Notes: a model not told the origin generated them from the sequence alone. A stretch of 64,000 bases of DNA from Numida meleagris (GCF_002078875.1 NC_034410.1:100180556-100244555); one strand, 5' to 3'; positions 1 to 14,059 are shown, counted from the stretch's first letter. Translations and numbers: made by a program.

Positions 1-1025
1 ATCTCCTTGGGCCTTGCCTTACAGCTCTCATTCCCCAGGAGAGGAAAATTCAGATTATCCTGCTACCAAGCACTTGGACAGCCATGCCCTCAGCAGCAAG
101 GGGCAGCCCCTGCACTGGAACCTCACCAAAGCTTCCTAAGAACAGTGACATCCTGCAGTCGCCATCTTTGTGCTATTATTTCCAGCAGCATCCATCTCCT
201 CCATTTTTTTTGTTAGGATCTGGAACCTTCTACAATGTGCCTAAGGACTTCTCAGTTTCCTCTGTTGTCCCAATTCCCTTTTCTCCCTTTCAATTACTAC
301 CCAAATCTAGCCCTCTCACCTATTAGACTTTCTTAGATGGTTCAGCTTCAAAAGTTACCAAAACCAAATGGACATAATGCATGCAAAAATGTTGTGTCTG
401 TGACAAAGAAACAAGGACAGACATTTTAGGCTCCTTATTCTCTTCCTGAATTTGAGTGAAAGACATTTTTTTTTCTGATGTTTATGCAAGAAATAGGCAG
501 GAAACATCCGAATGTCTTATTTTATAGATTTTTAATGCTAATGAGAAAAAATCTTTTTTTTCAACATATAATACAGTCTGCTTTAAGCAACGGATTAAAG
601 AAAAGACTGTAGCTGTTAATGATATTATGAAATAATAAGGTTATTATGGAAAACATTTTGGCAATTTGCACTTTCTATAATGCTTTGTGCTACCGTAACT
701 CTGCTCTTATGTGTCTTTTCTATGAGTACATAATTGATTTATTTATTTCTATGATTTTAAAAGGTTACCTTTTATTTCAGTATTTACACCTGAAAAGATT
801 TGACAGCTCTAGTATTAACTTGTTTGCTACACTCCAGAAAATGGCACAATAGATTGCAGAATTAGCTAGACCTAAGACAGAAGCAGAGAGATGACAAATA
901 GGAAATCTGGGTGCTGGATCACTTTAAGTATCCATCTCACTTGAATCATGATGCTTTCTTTAGCAATACAGAACCATGCACTGTCAGTGTGTGGTTAGCT
1001 AAGTGGCATCCAGGTACCATCTGGG
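1..1025. other. Unique AT-rich DNA, no gene seen
   Basis: No domain-bearing open frame or known repeat is visible. Open frames are at most 80 codons and overlap in several frames, as expected by chance. A few homopolymer T runs occur around 460-560. Confidence 0.6.
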
Positions 1026-1553
1026 CAGTGTGAGGCCCCATCTGGAGTACTGCATCAAGGCCTGGGGCCCCCAGTACAAGAAAGATTCAGAGCTCTTGGA
1101 ATGAGTCCAGAGGAGGGCCACCAAGATGGTCAGAGGGCTGGAGCACATCTCCTGTGAAGAAAGGTTGAGGGAACTGGGCTTGTTTAGCTTGGAGAAGAGA
1201 AGGCTCCAGGGAGACCTCATTGTGGCCTTCCAGTACTTGAAAGGAGCATATAAATAGGTGGGGGATGTGGTGGATAGTGATAGGACAAGGGGGAATGGTT
1301 TTAAACTGAGACAGGGGAAATGTAGGTTAGATATTAGGAGGAAGTTTTTCATACAGAGGGTGGTGACGCACTGGAACAGGTTGCCCAGGGAGGTTATGGA
1401 TGCCGCGTCCCTGGAGGTATTCAAGGCCAGGCTGGATGTGGCTCTGGGCAGCCTGGTCTAGTGGTTGGTGACCCTGCACACAGCAGGGGGGTTGAAACTT
1501 GATGATCTTTGAGGTCCTTTTCAACCCAGGCTATTCTATGATTCTATGATTCT
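1026..1553 (+). mobile_element. CR1 LINE 3' end, 5'-truncated
   Basis: The piece enters CR1 in the RT C-terminal coding part (GAGGCCCCATCTGGAGTACT-like), runs through the typical block ending in CCCAGGGAGGTTATGGATGC, and finishes in a TTCTATGATTCTATGATTCT tail at the right edge. The frame is broken by several stops. Truncation at the 5' end is the normal outcome of CR1 target-primed insertion. It is diverged from the younger copies at 27.3 kb and closest in wording to the copy at 41.9 kb, so it belongs to an older subfamily. Confidence 0.95.
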
Positions 1554-2291
1554 CTGGACGCAACCGCAGGCATTGATACCCTGCTTTATCATGCTGAGAA
1601 TTGTGCCCTGCTGCTAAGATGTAAAGCAAAGATGTAAATGAAATGGTACAATATATGCTTGTTGGAGAAAATCTCACTTTTGTACACTTTCATGCAGCCT
1701 ACCAACTTGAATTAATTTCTTATTAGATTTCCCAGCATTTCACCCAACTTGACAGAAATTCACAGCGAAATACAATTCATCTCCTCAGTTTCTTGAGGTT
1801 ACTTGAAATGTATGATGGACAGCAAAATTCTCTGAAACACAAACTGCCCTTCCTTGGTAATTGCAGGTGGTTTTGTCTACATGTAAAGAAGTGAATAAAG
1901 GTGACATTTTACAGATAAACATAATTCATTATTGTAACTACATTTTTTTTTCTGAGGTACAGGCAGGAACATCTTATATGATGTGAAATGAGAATTCAAA
2001 GAAAATCTAATGAGCAGACTGTTCCCAAGTTTTCCATACCTCTACCAGGAGAGACATGTGGAGCAGACAGATAGGATGGAGTTCTAAATATGCAATTCCA
2101 GAAAAAATGTTTATTTAAAATATATCATCATTTTGCAAATGCAAGTGCCATTCCAGAACACCTTCCACCCAGCAGAATAATAATAAAATAAATTAAATTA
2201 AAACAATTTATTCCAAATGAAATAGGGGAGGGTGAGAGAATATGTATTATCTTCTTTATTAGAAATTTATCAGATTTAAAATTTCGTTGGT

Positions 2292-2334
2292 TTTTTTTTT
2301 TTTTTTTGAGAGAGAGAGAGAGAGAGAAAGAGAT
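2292..2334. repeat. Poly-T followed by (GA)n microsatellite
   Basis: A run of T bases to about 2307 is followed directly by a GA dinucleotide run with one interruption near the end. It creates a false glutamate/arginine-rich open frame on the plus strand. Confidence 0.9.
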
Positions 2335-5300
2335 TGCTGGGAGAATAATACAATAATATTTTTACAAGCATGGTCTTTCATTGGGTTTAGAACAGTCAGT
2401 TTAAGATCCATTCTACCCACTTTGAAACTAGGGGAATTTCAGATGGATCATTGCAGCAGACTACTCCCAAGAAGAGAGTCTTGAGAAGAAAACTACAAGC
2501 ATGGACAATTTCTGACTGTATTTATTTTTGACTCATTTGTACAATGTAGTCCTGCCTCCTGGGAAGTTGAGAGAATGTTTGTGATGTCAAACATGCACAA
2601 CATGTTCTTCAGCAGTCTGGAGAGGAGAAGCAATGTGATGTAATATTTTTCTTTACTGATTATCTGTCTCCTCTCACTGTTATAGTGCAATGCATTTTCT
2701 CTTGTTTTGTTGCTTGAAAAAAAGTGGAAAGGTCACTTTGTCCAAGCAAGAATCAACTGAATACCACCACCTTTTGCTTCTTTTAAATAGAGGTGCTTTG
2801 TTTGCTTGTTTGTTTCTCAAAATTGACAGTACAAATCATATAGCCCAACCAAAAAATTCTAAAGGAAGAATTTCACCCTTAGTTGGCTTAGACAGGTTCA
2901 GAATACCCAGGCTCAAAGCAACAAACAGGTATTTTTCTATAATTCGCCTCTCTAATAAATAAAAACTATTAAAATCCATAGCAATAATATTTTTAAATAA
3001 ACAAGTAACCTACGGTGTTCTCAAATTTCTCAGAAACAGCTGGGTTTCTTCTCATTTACCTTGAAGCTCCAACTGTGTAGCTTCACTGAATTCAGCAGAC
3101 TTATGCCTCTTGTCAGAAAGAAAAGATTCAAGACCAATTTGCTTGTGTGAAGCATGAAAATAGTAGTAACAATGCAAATTTGCAAAGAGAAACCTTATTT
3201 CTTTTCCACATTCTTCAGTAGAAATAAGAGGGAAAGAAATCTCTCAGAGGTAGAAAAAAAAATGCCAAGAGTTCACAGAAAAAACATCTGCTTTTCACTT
3301 TTAAAAGAAAAATCAGGATAGAGGTTTTCACTGATTTTTTTTTCCTACTATTTTCTATGCCAGGAATCTCTCTTTTGAAATCAGACCACAATCATTTGCA
3401 TTGTTGTCAGCTGTCTGACTAAAGTGAGAGAAAAGAACTATATACTGCTAAAGAAATACGTCTTTGCTATCTTGATAAATTCTAAGTTTAAAATTCACCA
3501 ACATCTGATTAGCAGGTCAGCTCCTAGGTGGCTTGTACAGTCTGCAGAGATTTTGAAAGGCATAGCTGATAGCTAAATGACAGATAGGAAATCAGTGAGG
3601 TTTCAGAGCAAACAGAACTGGGCAAAGAACTGGGGGGGTGTGCTGGGGAGTGAGGGATTGCACCACTGGATACTCCAGGAATAGCAATGGGGTCATCATA
3701 AATGATGTATAAACATGCTTTGCTTGATGTTTCACTTTTAGTTTGTACATTTTAAAAAACTGAATGTAAATTTTTGCATTAACTATTACTAATTTTTTGG
3801 GTTTTTTTTTTTTGGCTGAGTCATTGCCAACTTCCATCCCTAGGAAATTTGGAAGCCAGAAAGATAGTGTGTCTCTCAGAAGCTGGAACACATAATCACA
3901 ACACAATGAATTGCTCCGAAGGCCAGTCCTGAGAAGGTCCAAGACAAGGCAAAGCATACAAAATATAGGATCTATATTCTGCTTCCACCCTGGCAGCAGT
4001 AAAAGCTGATCCCAGTCTGGTGCTTGCGTTTGCTACACAAAGATGGTTAACAAGGATACATTCCTAAAAATTGAACAACATATTTGTATCTTTCTGAGTG
4101 ATTGCTTGGTAAGATTTTGTCATTTAAACTGTGCAAGACTCCAAACTTTAAGACCAGGTTGCTCCTGGTCTTAAAATCCGTGAATTTTTGAATAAAATAA
4201 TTTAGATGAATGTGAGCTGAGGGAAAACCTTTCTGTCTGCCTTAGCTTAATGACTCTATTGTCTGAGCTATTTGAGAGAAATGGAGTAAGTGGAATGAAA
4301 TGACTGAAACAAATCATTGGTATAACTTTTATGATACTTGTATGGCAAATAATGTATACTGTCTGTTCTGCCACTAACTGAAGTGGTCAGTAGGGATGTA
4401 AGTATTCTTAGATGCACTCTTTTTTTTTTTCTTGAGTAAAGTATTTTAAATGGGAAAAACAGAAAATTATTTAAAATGTCATTCAAACCTCATTATAATT
4501 TGGAAAAAATGTGCTTAACACTGAACATTTTCCCTTGAACATTCTGCAGTGCAAAAGATCATATTATATATTGTGCATGTTATTTCAAGGAGGTGATATG
4601 GCAGTTGCCAAGGTAACAGTACTTTTTAAACAGCTAAAATAAAGGATGTTGCTGTCATGACCTATCTTAACAATAACTCACTTGACCATGGGATTCGAGA
4701 AGATAAGATAATCTAGAGAAAAAAAAACAACCCATAACAGCAAAGAAAAAATAATCTTGGAATTGTATCCAATCTTCTGCAGAAGTTTCCTCTCTCGTCT
4801 AACAATGAAAAGACATCTCACAAACATCTTTCAGAGTTGTAAGTGAATACGTATGCCTAAAGTACTTATTTTACTTACAATTAGTAATCAAATATCATTA
4901 TGTTTCCACTTAAAAATAGTACTTCCAGTAAGGATCCACCCTATTTTTACAGAAGAGTGGATATTTTGTTTAATAGAAGTTGGGAAAGCTGTAAAGGTCT
5001 GTGAGGGAGATGGGTCTGCAGGGGTGTGCATCCCTCAATAACTGGAGCCTACCATATGCCATAAGAAACAAGGGAATCTGAGGTGCATGATACTACAGCA
5101 ATAACCCCAAGCTCTGCACTTTGGCAGAATGCAGGCACCACTTGCTCTTTGATCCACATGAACCAATGGTGTATGAGAGTGGAAATAAATCCCTCCACTT
5201 GGAACAGCTCAACACCTCTAGGCTGCCTCTTGTACTGGGGAAACAGCAGCGTTGGTCTCTGCTGCTGGCAGCTGGTTGATCTTATTTCCTGCTCTTTCTT

Positions 5301-5933
5301 CCACACCTGAGCACTTGAGGGTCTGTTCTGCCACTATGCATGAAGACTCCACAGTCTGTTTGCAACCAACATATAGCTGTTACAAGAAAATTATTGATCA
5401 AAAAAAGTACATGGTAAAATACAGCAAAAAGTACAACACTGGTGTCAATAACAAATAAAGTTATTAAGTTCCCATGTCTAAAGATCACCTATGACAATCA
5501 ATAGCAATTGTAGTAGAAATTAATAGCAACTCTCAGTAATATCTTACTAGAGCATTACAAGGATGCATATCTGTAAACCAGCCTAGGTATCAATGTGGAT
5601 GGCTAGTCCTACATGAGTGCTACCAGATGAGTGAAGGATGAGTGCTTCAGACTATCAGGGCTGCATGGCAGCTCCCCTCTCAGACCTAGGCACCTCCTCT
5701 GGTTGTGGAAATCAGCAATAAGGTTCTCTACCTCTCCCCAGTATTTGTTTGCCTTGATGGGTGGATAGATTTTTTTTCTAAAATTCCTTCTCTTTTCAAT
5801 CATTTTGGTTATGATCATTTCTTGACATCTGTATCAACATTCAGACCACTTTAGACACTTGGTAACAGGGGAGTTCTCTCATGTATGTGAATACACACAC
5901 AAATATATAAACAGTGTGCATGTTAAGATAAAT

Positions 5934-5982
5934 TTTTCATTCATTCATTCACTCACTCATTCAATCACTCATTCATTCATTT
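5934..5982. repeat. (ATTC)n tetranucleotide microsatellite
   Basis: ATTC and ACTC units repeat about eleven times with a few substitutions. Imperfection suggests an older, partly stabilised array. Confidence 0.9.
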
Positions 5983-8472
5983 TTTCCTATATGAAGGTGA
6001 CCAGTAATCAATCAAATAGATATTCCCCACACTCCCTTCAATTTTTTTCAGGTATGATGAATATATGTGTATTCATCACTATTGCAATGGACTGCATTAA
6101 TTCTAATACTTGGTACTTTAATGCATTTTTTTACATACCAGACCCAATTAATCACTGTTTTTAACTTCTTCAATATTAAGCAATTGACACCCTTAGATAA
6201 TCCAGCTTCTCATTTCCAAAAATAGATGGCACATATGTTTGACTGAGCTATTGAAACTAGTGTGACTAAAAGGAAAATAAAAGAAGATACCATTTGCAGT
6301 TTGTATAAAATGAATGATCCAAAACTCAGATCCAGTGAAACATGCTATAATATGTTATGATTTTCAAACAATACATGCTGAGACATGCTATGTTTTACAT
6401 ACCGTAAAGAAGACAATATGAAATCCAAACTCATATTAATAAAGAGACCGGGAGGCTGAAAGACTTTTTTCATGAAACACCTCAGCATGAGTTTTGAAGT
6501 AAGGGATCACAGCTAAGGTCTCAACCATAGGACCTTTATAAACATCTGTCTTCTCCAAATGCAAGGAGAGGCCCTGCACAACTTCTATTTTCTTTCTACT
6601 TATAAAGCTAGTGCATTAGTTTGCAAAAGGACAAAGTTGAAATTTTATCTAAGCATCTAATTGGCACATTTGTTTCAAATCCGCCCATTTGGGTCTGAAA
6701 CCAGAAACTGAGCCAGGGCTCACAGCAGAGAACATCCATAAGTTAAATTCCCTAGCAGCAATTACAGCCTATTTCCAGCTTATCGTACCCAAATTTTATC
6801 CTTTAAATGAACTTCTACTGTAAATTCTTCTTTTTAGGTACTCATAACTTAAGTTCTTCTTTAGATGAAGTGCTTTATTTCCTCTTTAAATAAATTCTAT
6901 TTTTGTAAGAAAAGATCAAGAAGGTGAAACTTATTAAAATTTTATTTTGCTGCTCTAGAGTCCTTAGAATTAAAATGAATTTAAAAATGAAGTCTTTCAG
7001 AAGTGTTTGTGTTTTTCAATTACTAAATTAAAATAAATAAATAAATGAAATCCAATTCTTTCTTGGTTTTAAGAAAAATTGGCTGAGAAATAAAGGTTAC
7101 AAGTCAGTCAAAATGTTATATTACGTTTACCTTGTGTTTTCTGATATCATCTTGTTCTTTAATATCATCTCGTTTACAGTCACTCGGGTCAACTGACTTA
7201 TAATACAGCAAATATCATGTGATGCCAAATATAAGTTCTTAGTTTCAGATATGGATATATCTATTCCCAGCCATCATCTCCTGGGTAACCCTTAAAAAAA
7301 ATGCTGCATGCTGAGGAGAGCAGGTTAGTTATTGCTTGGAAGACTTCTGGTGAAAATCCAAAGTAATGCTGACATTCATGGTATTGCTCTGAATCAAAAT
7401 TAATGTTGTTGAAGGAATGGCATACACACAGTGAAAAGACAATGGACTTTGTTGGCAGCTATCTGCAGTAGAAGGAAATATCATTAAAGGGGAAAAATCT
7501 TATTAATAACTAACTTAGTATGACAAAAAATTGAAATTCAATACTGAAGTTATTTATTCTGATTAAGATGTGGAGAAGAATTATAAGAAAAAGATAGATA
7601 TTTCTATTTTGTTGCTAAATAAAGAAATAAAGTCACAAATAGTTTCACTCAAGTGTAAACATTTACTTTGACCCAAAATATAATTTTCATATTCCTTTAT
7701 TTTTATTGTTTATAAAAACTTTGGACTAAAGAAAGCTCTAAAGTTAATCTCCCAATTCCTTTTCAAAATTAAAAAATATATATATTTTTGTTATAAAAAT
7801 ACCAAAATAATCCTACCATAATACTTTCATATTTTCACACCATATATTCCTCAACCATATCACAAGTCTTGGGCAAACAGGCTTACTGCCTTAGTGCCTT
7901 CAGTGTGGTTTTCAGTAAGTAAATTACTAAAGCAAACAACTTAATCCAACCAAACTTCAAACACTGCCCATACAGAAAGTTAATTCCAAACAGAAGAAAC
8001 CAACAGAAGATTGGGCTTAAGAGTGTCAACAAGAAGACTGACCACCAAGAAAATAGCAAAGTACAAAAATATAGCAGGAAAAAAATCTATGAAATTATAA
8101 TACTGTAAAGAAGCTACTGTAGAAGGATTCCAGGATTGTTGCTTTGACCCCTGCATAGAACCATAGCATAAAATGTGTCCTGCCCAGTCAGATCCTGTCT
8201 CAGCTAAAGCCATGGATGTAAGTGTAAACAAATGATGAAAACACAAAAAGGTGCTTCCCCAGAATGCTCTGCAGGCCTTCAGTGACTTCTGGTTCAGCCA
8301 GAGGGACTTGTTTGTATAGAGCAGCCCAAAAGGGCTTTTATTTCAGCAGTTTCTTTGCTCAATTTTTGAAGATGCACACATTTTACATCAACTATACCAC
8401 ACAGCAGAGTGTCCAAAGCTTACCTGTGAGCTGTGCCACAGGTCATCTTCTACTATTTGTCTTCAATGTATC

Positions 8473-8638
8473 ACTTGCCCAGAGAAGTTGTGGATGCCAC
8501 CTTCCTGGAAGTGTTCAAGACCAGGTTGGAAGGGCTTTGGACAGCCTGATCTAGCGAAAAATGTCCCTGCCCATGACAGGGCTGTTGGAACTAAACGGTC
8601 TTTAAAGGCCCTTCCAACATAAACAATTATATGACTCT
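8473..8638 (+). mobile_element. Old CR1 LINE 3' end fragment
   Basis: It starts at a CTTGCCCAGAGAAGTTGTGGA-like block and continues through the CR1 phrases for the last codons and the 3' UTR (AAAGGCCCTTCCAACATAAAC). The final tail is decayed to AATTATATGACTCT. No coding capacity is left. The degree of change suggests one of the oldest copies in the window. Confidence 0.85.
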
Positions 8639-11600
8639 AAATGTGATTCTCTCCGGTTCCTGTACTGAGAGAGGCAGTGAACAGTTTTATTGCTCATCTC
8701 ATCCTCTGTGCTACAGGTTTTAAAAATATGCATAATTTTTCCTTTCACTTGTCTCTTTTCCTGACTGGAGAAGCCTTTTTTTCTTGACTCTTCCTGAGTG
8801 TCATCCCATAACTTTTATTATCTTTGTTCCTCTTCTTCTGGATGTTTCCTAGCCCTACCTACCATTTTCTGTACAGGAGAAGCAGGATTCTTGGAAGAAG
8901 AAGTGGCTTTCCCTAGATTGATGTAATGGATTAGTAATTTTTCTCACAGTTCCTTTCTACATTCGTAATGTTGTATTAGGATGACGGAAAGATGATGATA
9001 TGCAGGAGGTGTCTGTGTCAAATTAAATGAACAGAGATCAGCCACCCAGATGTAATCCCTTCTCATTACATTTACAAAAAATGATGATGGCAAAAACATT
9101 GATACATTTCCTCCAGTTTCACAAATGCTGACTTCATTTCATCATTTTCGGAACAGTACCTTGTTAGCATAATTAATACCCCCTGTAAAGCAAGTCACTG
9201 GCGAGGCTGAAGTTCCATTTGGCTGGTAAAATGTCAATACAGCTATGAAACAGTGCATTTTGCCTGGAATTTCATCTGAATATTCCTGTTAAAAACACTG
9301 AAGTGAACTTATTAATTCTGACTTTTGTCCTCTGTGCGCAACGAAAATTATCTATAAAAGAATTTATTACTGTTACTCAAAGTTTAAGATATTTGACTTT
9401 GTATGTCTGCTCAGAGGAAAGAAAAAGGCTCAGTTCCCACTAGCTTCACAAATGTCTCTTTGACAAGGAATATTATATTATTCTAATTAAAAAAGGAACC
9501 AGCTGAACTCAGTCCACTAAAATTATAAACAAATATATATATTTTTAATTTCCTCTGCCCTAACAATCCACTTGCATGTGCTGTAGTTTCCTATGTGGCT
9601 CTATTTATTTATGGATTTTATTTATGGACTTTTATTTATGGACTTTTATTTATGGACTTTTCTGAGTTCAGATATCAAGAGAAACTAAACCTGTGGACAA
9701 TTTGAAGGAAATTAAGGGATAAAAGGAGAGGAAAAGAAAAAGAAACACTTGAAAATAAATGAATTATCTTCTCTGCTTGTTTTGTTGTTAGTAGCAGTGG
9801 TTTTAGTGGGGCTTTTTTGAAGAGATTCCATTGTTCACCTTAAACAAACAGCAAAGTGATAGATTATGAAATACAAATTTTTGAAATTAAAATAAATATT
9901 TACTTAATATTTCCTGTTCTAGGAAAGATCTTATGATTCTGTTCATGCTCTAACAATAACAAACTAAAAAAAAAAAGTGGTATAAATGTTAAATACTTAA
10001 ATAATTGCTCACAGGCAATATTTGGTGATGATGAAATTGGAAGGATGAGGAGGTGGAAAAGAGTAGGTGGGAATGATATATGAGGAATAGAGAGAAAACA
10101 GAACTGCAGATGCACTGAAGAGTATAAAACTGACAGCAGTGTGCAAGGTCTAAATTTCCTATTAAATCACAAGGCAATTATGTAATATCACTTAAAATTA
10201 GTGAGGTGGGTTGCTGAGATACAAATGGAAAGAGAAACTTCAGAAACTTTCAAAGAAAACACGAATTATATCCTGACAATCTGTGTGTCCTGCAGTCTTC
10301 CTGTACTCTTAGTGAGCAGAGCTCACTGCATTGAGAAAGTGATAATATTGTAAAAAGCACCAGCTCTCACGACCTTGCTCATCTCTTTTTGTGTTTAAAT
10401 TCCAGCTGGTATCTGAAGGTTAGGACTTTTTTCTGAGTATTTTACAAACCTTCAAAAGCATTAGCCCACCCACTCATGCACCATCTGAGCCTAAGAGAGC
10501 TGAAAAGAAAACAGAGTGTGCACTATTCTAAATTTGAATTATCATTCATCAGTGCCTTAGTGTGATAACTTTTTATAGGAGTGAAAAGGCATGCAGCTCT
10601 GAAAGGGTCTATCTGTGTTTACACAATTTTATGGAACATGCTCTTGTTTTTTATACATTCAGTCATTTCTCTCTGAGAGTCTTTTGGTTCCTTTTGACAG
10701 TATTTTCCGAATCACAGTGAAAGGATAAGGAAATTTTCATAGACTATTAAAATGTAACATGGCAGATTGCAATATTAGATGAAAAATTACGCAAAAGTTA
10801 GCGTAAATCGCAGAGATTATACATCTAGTTTTAACACATTTTGTGTTCAGAGAAGGCAGAAGCAATTTGTATACTCATAAGGAAAATTCTTCCACAATGA
10901 AATGAGCTATTTTTCTCTGAAAAAGGAGGGAAACTGTCACTTAATATTTTAAAAATAAGACTTTCCCTTCCAAGCACATGTCACCCTCACTAAATATAAT
11001 GTAATCAACACGTGCATTTCAGAAGCTACTGATACTGAGGGAGAGCTGTGTGCCCCCAGGAATCTGCTGTTGCATACAGAAAACCTGTTGCTTTTTCAGA
11101 GTGACCTTCAGAGTTAGAAAGCCCAGGCAGCCTGGGAATATGTATATCCATTATTAAATTACTTTGCGTCCAAAACATTGATGATTATCTCTATGAATGG
11201 TAATTTCTTCTATCCTGTGAATCCTTCCTGGTGCTGATGCATATTTAATGGACACACTGGTAGATAAACTGGTACGTTTATGGCAATATCCTGGTTTCCC
11301 ACGATTTTTTTTTCCCAAAATGAGGTGGTGTGGTGGGAGCATTTTCCCTAGCATGGGCTATTGCTTCTGAAAAATGAAAAAAATACCAAGACACAGGCAG
11401 GCATGAGCTATCTGCTATAAAGTTGAACAGCAAGGTTCTTTCAGTCATTTGGAAGAAACTCTGGTATCTTTAAATTTACTTTTTCCTTCTATAAATTCTT
11501 TGAAGATAGCAGATAAGAATTATCCCTCCACAGAAAAAAAAAAAAATCCCATGAGAATTTTTTGAGAGTTTGACCATTTTCCAGGTTTTGAAAAAAATAA

Positions 11601-11952
11601 AATAAAATAACCAAAATATAAAGCTTGCTTTGCCCTCACATACAAAGCATGCTGTTTAACAAATTACATGAGAATTTTTAATAGAATTTCACATTTTATC
11701 AGAAAGCATTTTATTTCAGAACTGGTTTAAAAAAATCCAGTTTTGATGTTTAGCTATTTTGTTGTATGGAGTCAAGGTTTTCTTTATATTTTCATGTTAT
11801 GGCTTACTCCATAAGCTACAAACCTCAAAGAAGTGTAGAAACCATCTCATTGAAATGCTGGTTTATAGCTTCAATTCAGTCTTTCTCAAGGACACATATA
11901 CAGGAAACCTTATACAGGATCAGACATGTATCATAACATTTATTTATTGCAC
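8639..11952. other. Unique AT-rich DNA, no gene seen
   Basis: No gene or transposon recognised. The part at 9130-9330 is free of simple repeats and carries homeobox-like AATTAATA wording, so it could be conserved noncoding DNA, but nothing proves this. A short tandem repeat at 9600 is listed separately. Confidence 0.55.
9602..9662. repeat. Short tandem repeat, about 15-16 bp unit
   Basis: About four units built on TTTATTTATGGACTT follow each other. The units are nearly identical, so the expansion is recent or still active. Confidence 0.85.
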
Positions 11953-12300
11953 AGAATCACAGAATCATAGCGATTGGAAGGGTCCTCTGGAGACCATTTA
12001 GTCCAGCCCACCTCTAAAGCAGGTTCCCTACAGTAGGTCGAGCAGGAAAGCATCCAGATAGATTTTCAGTATCTCTAGAGAAGGAGACTCCACAATCTCC
12101 CTCCACAGGACTTTCTCCTGAAGTTCCCTGTCTTGAACTGAGGAGCCCAGAACTGGACACAGTGCTCCAGATGTAGCCTCAGCAGGGCAGAGTAAAGAGG
12201 GAGGATCACCTCTGCCATCCCCTCTGCTGGCCACGCTCTTGTTAATGTGCCCCAGGATATCAATGGCCTTCTTGGCCACAGGGGCACACAGCTGGCTCAT
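11953..12300 (-). mobile_element. CR1 LINE, internally deleted
   Basis: On the minus strand the element ends at 11953 with the CR1 tail (read here as CAGAATCACAGAATCATAG). Going upstream in the element, the 3' UTR block is followed by a jump near 12105-12130 into the RT C-terminal block around GAACTGAGGAGCCCAGAACT. The several hundred bases usual between these are missing, so there is an internal deletion. The left part of the element stops at a GCTGGCTCATG-like block at 12300. Confidence 0.93.
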
Positions 12301-13305
12301 GGAAAAAAAATTCTTTGGTCTAAAAATAGACTTTAAAACTGTTGATATACAACAATTTATTTAATTAAAGCATTATATACAAACACCTATTTAAGATGTA
12401 CTTAGAAGCATACAAATATAAAGGATATCATATCTGTCTCTCTGAAAAAATACTGTCCAAAGGTTGTCACAAAGCTGTAAGAAGGTCTTAATTTCCTTTC
12501 AACTTTGCAAGAAATTTTGCAGTGATAAATAATCTTTGACTCTAAATGGAAGTTAAAAGATAAACAAAGACAAGAAACCTAGTGTGCCTAATGCTAAGTT
12601 TTACAGAGGCCTAAGTACACACATCATGCACTGCAACTGACAAACAGCCATGCATGTGAAGTTTTTGCAATGAAATGCTCTGTTTAGTATACTTAGAGCA
12701 CTAGTAGGAGATATTTCTCATTCACTAACTGATTTTTGATCTGTATGAAGGTGAGGTGAGGGCATGAAGCAGAAACTCACCTCGAGTACCTCATTTTTTG
12801 TTGATTTTTTTTGTTGTGGTTTCTTTGTATGAGGACAAAAGGAAGAGCCAGGGAGTTTCAAAGCAGTTAATCTAAGTAATGAAATAGATAGTAATCAAAT
12901 AAGCAATGAAAAGGCCATGAAACTATTAAGACCTATTTTAGAAAGACCTAGAACATACTTTGGGTTGGTTTTTTTTTTTTTTGAAGGCCACTGATTCAGC
13001 AAATATGGATTGTGTTAAATCAAACTAGTTTCCTTAAAGCAGTAACTGGACTGGTGATGTGATAAAATTCTGCTTTAGGAAGGGGATCTTTGCATAGCAA
13101 AGATTTATAGTTAAAATCATCAGTGTGTGGATGAACAGCCGTTGTGAAAAATACTTACAGTGTGCATATAGCACTTCATTATTGAACAGGGAAGTGTGAA
13201 AGTGTCTAAAATTAAAAGAAATGCATTAGTTGATTCCAGGCAGTGGAAACAATTGAGGGAGGATAAGAAAATATGTAGAAAGAACAGGAGAAGAGAACAG
13301 GATTA
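12301..13305. other. Unique AT-rich DNA, no gene seen
   Basis: No gene, RNA gene or transposon is recognised. A T run sits at about 12969-12981. Confidence 0.6.
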
Positions 13306-13577
13306 TACTGGGTTTACGTGGCAGGGTTTTGGTACTGGGGGGCTGCAGGGATGGCCTTTTTAAGCACAGCTCAGAAGCTGCCCTGTGTTTCTGAAAAGCC
13401 AGTTTCAACCACTTCAAAAGGGACCCTCCGCTGGCCAGAGCTGAGCCATGAGCAACACTGTCTGCATGTCTGGGAGAGCAAGTATAAGAAAAGGAAAAAC
13501 TGCTGCGCAAGAGCAGCTGGGAAAGAGGAATGAGAGATGTGAGAGAACAGCCATTCCCCTTGTGGGAGCCCTCTTCC

Positions 13578-13584
13578 TATAAAG
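13578..13584 (+). promoter_or_regulatory. TATA box of the solo LTR
   Basis: TATAAAG sits about 480 bp before the polyadenylation signal of the same LTR, a position fitting a retroviral U3 promoter. Activity is not shown by sequence. Confidence 0.5.
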
Positions 13585-14059
13585 GAGTAGGCTGTCCCCT
13601 TGCAGCCCACAGGCACCACATGGAGCAGATCTCCACATGCAGCCATGGAGGAGCCCTCGGGGCACTAGTGGATGATGCCTGAAGGAGGCAGAGCCCATGG
13701 AGAGCCCCCACAGGAGCAGGCCTGGGCTGGAGCTGCTGCCCATGGGGCCCCATATTGGAGTAGTGCCTGAAGGTTGGGACCTGTGGTACGGAGCTGCATT
13801 GGAGCAGTGCTTGGAGAGCTGCAGCTTGTGGGAAGCCCACACGGGATCAATTCAAGAAGGACAGCACCCATGAGAGGGACCTCACCCTGGAAGGGACACT
13901 CTGACCATGAAGAGTGGCAGGGATGAAGCATTATTGACTGACAGCTGCCCCATTCTCCTACTCTGCTCGGGGGTTGGAAAGAGAAGAGGATGAGCAGGGG
14001 GGAAAGATAGTTTTGGTCTGATTTTAGCTTCTTACTGCTCTAGTCTGTTAGTAAATGGT

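Larger units (their letters stand above)
1554..8472. other. Unique AT-rich DNA, no gene seen
   Basis: About 6.9 kb without a recognisable gene or transposon. Open frames reach only 121 codons (minus strand, 3592-3957) and show no domain. Small simple repeats lie inside and are listed separately. The AT-rich stretches at 6840-7120 and 7550-7830 include an 18-bp A/T palindrome near 7772-7789. Confidence 0.6.

Noticed and set aside
999..1424. 141-codon minus frame
   Set aside because: Antisense reading of the CR1 copy at 1026-1553.
2290..2334. Poly-T/GA junction as a retrogene poly(A) tail
   Set aside because: No retrotransposed gene body or target duplication is visible beside it.
5934..5982. 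Possible CRISPR-like direct repeats
   Set aside because: Units are four bases with no spacers; this is a plain microsatellite, and the genome is avian.
13414..13842. 142-codon minus frame
   Set aside because: It lies wholly in the solo LTR on the antisense strand, with several overlapping frames caused by high GC content.
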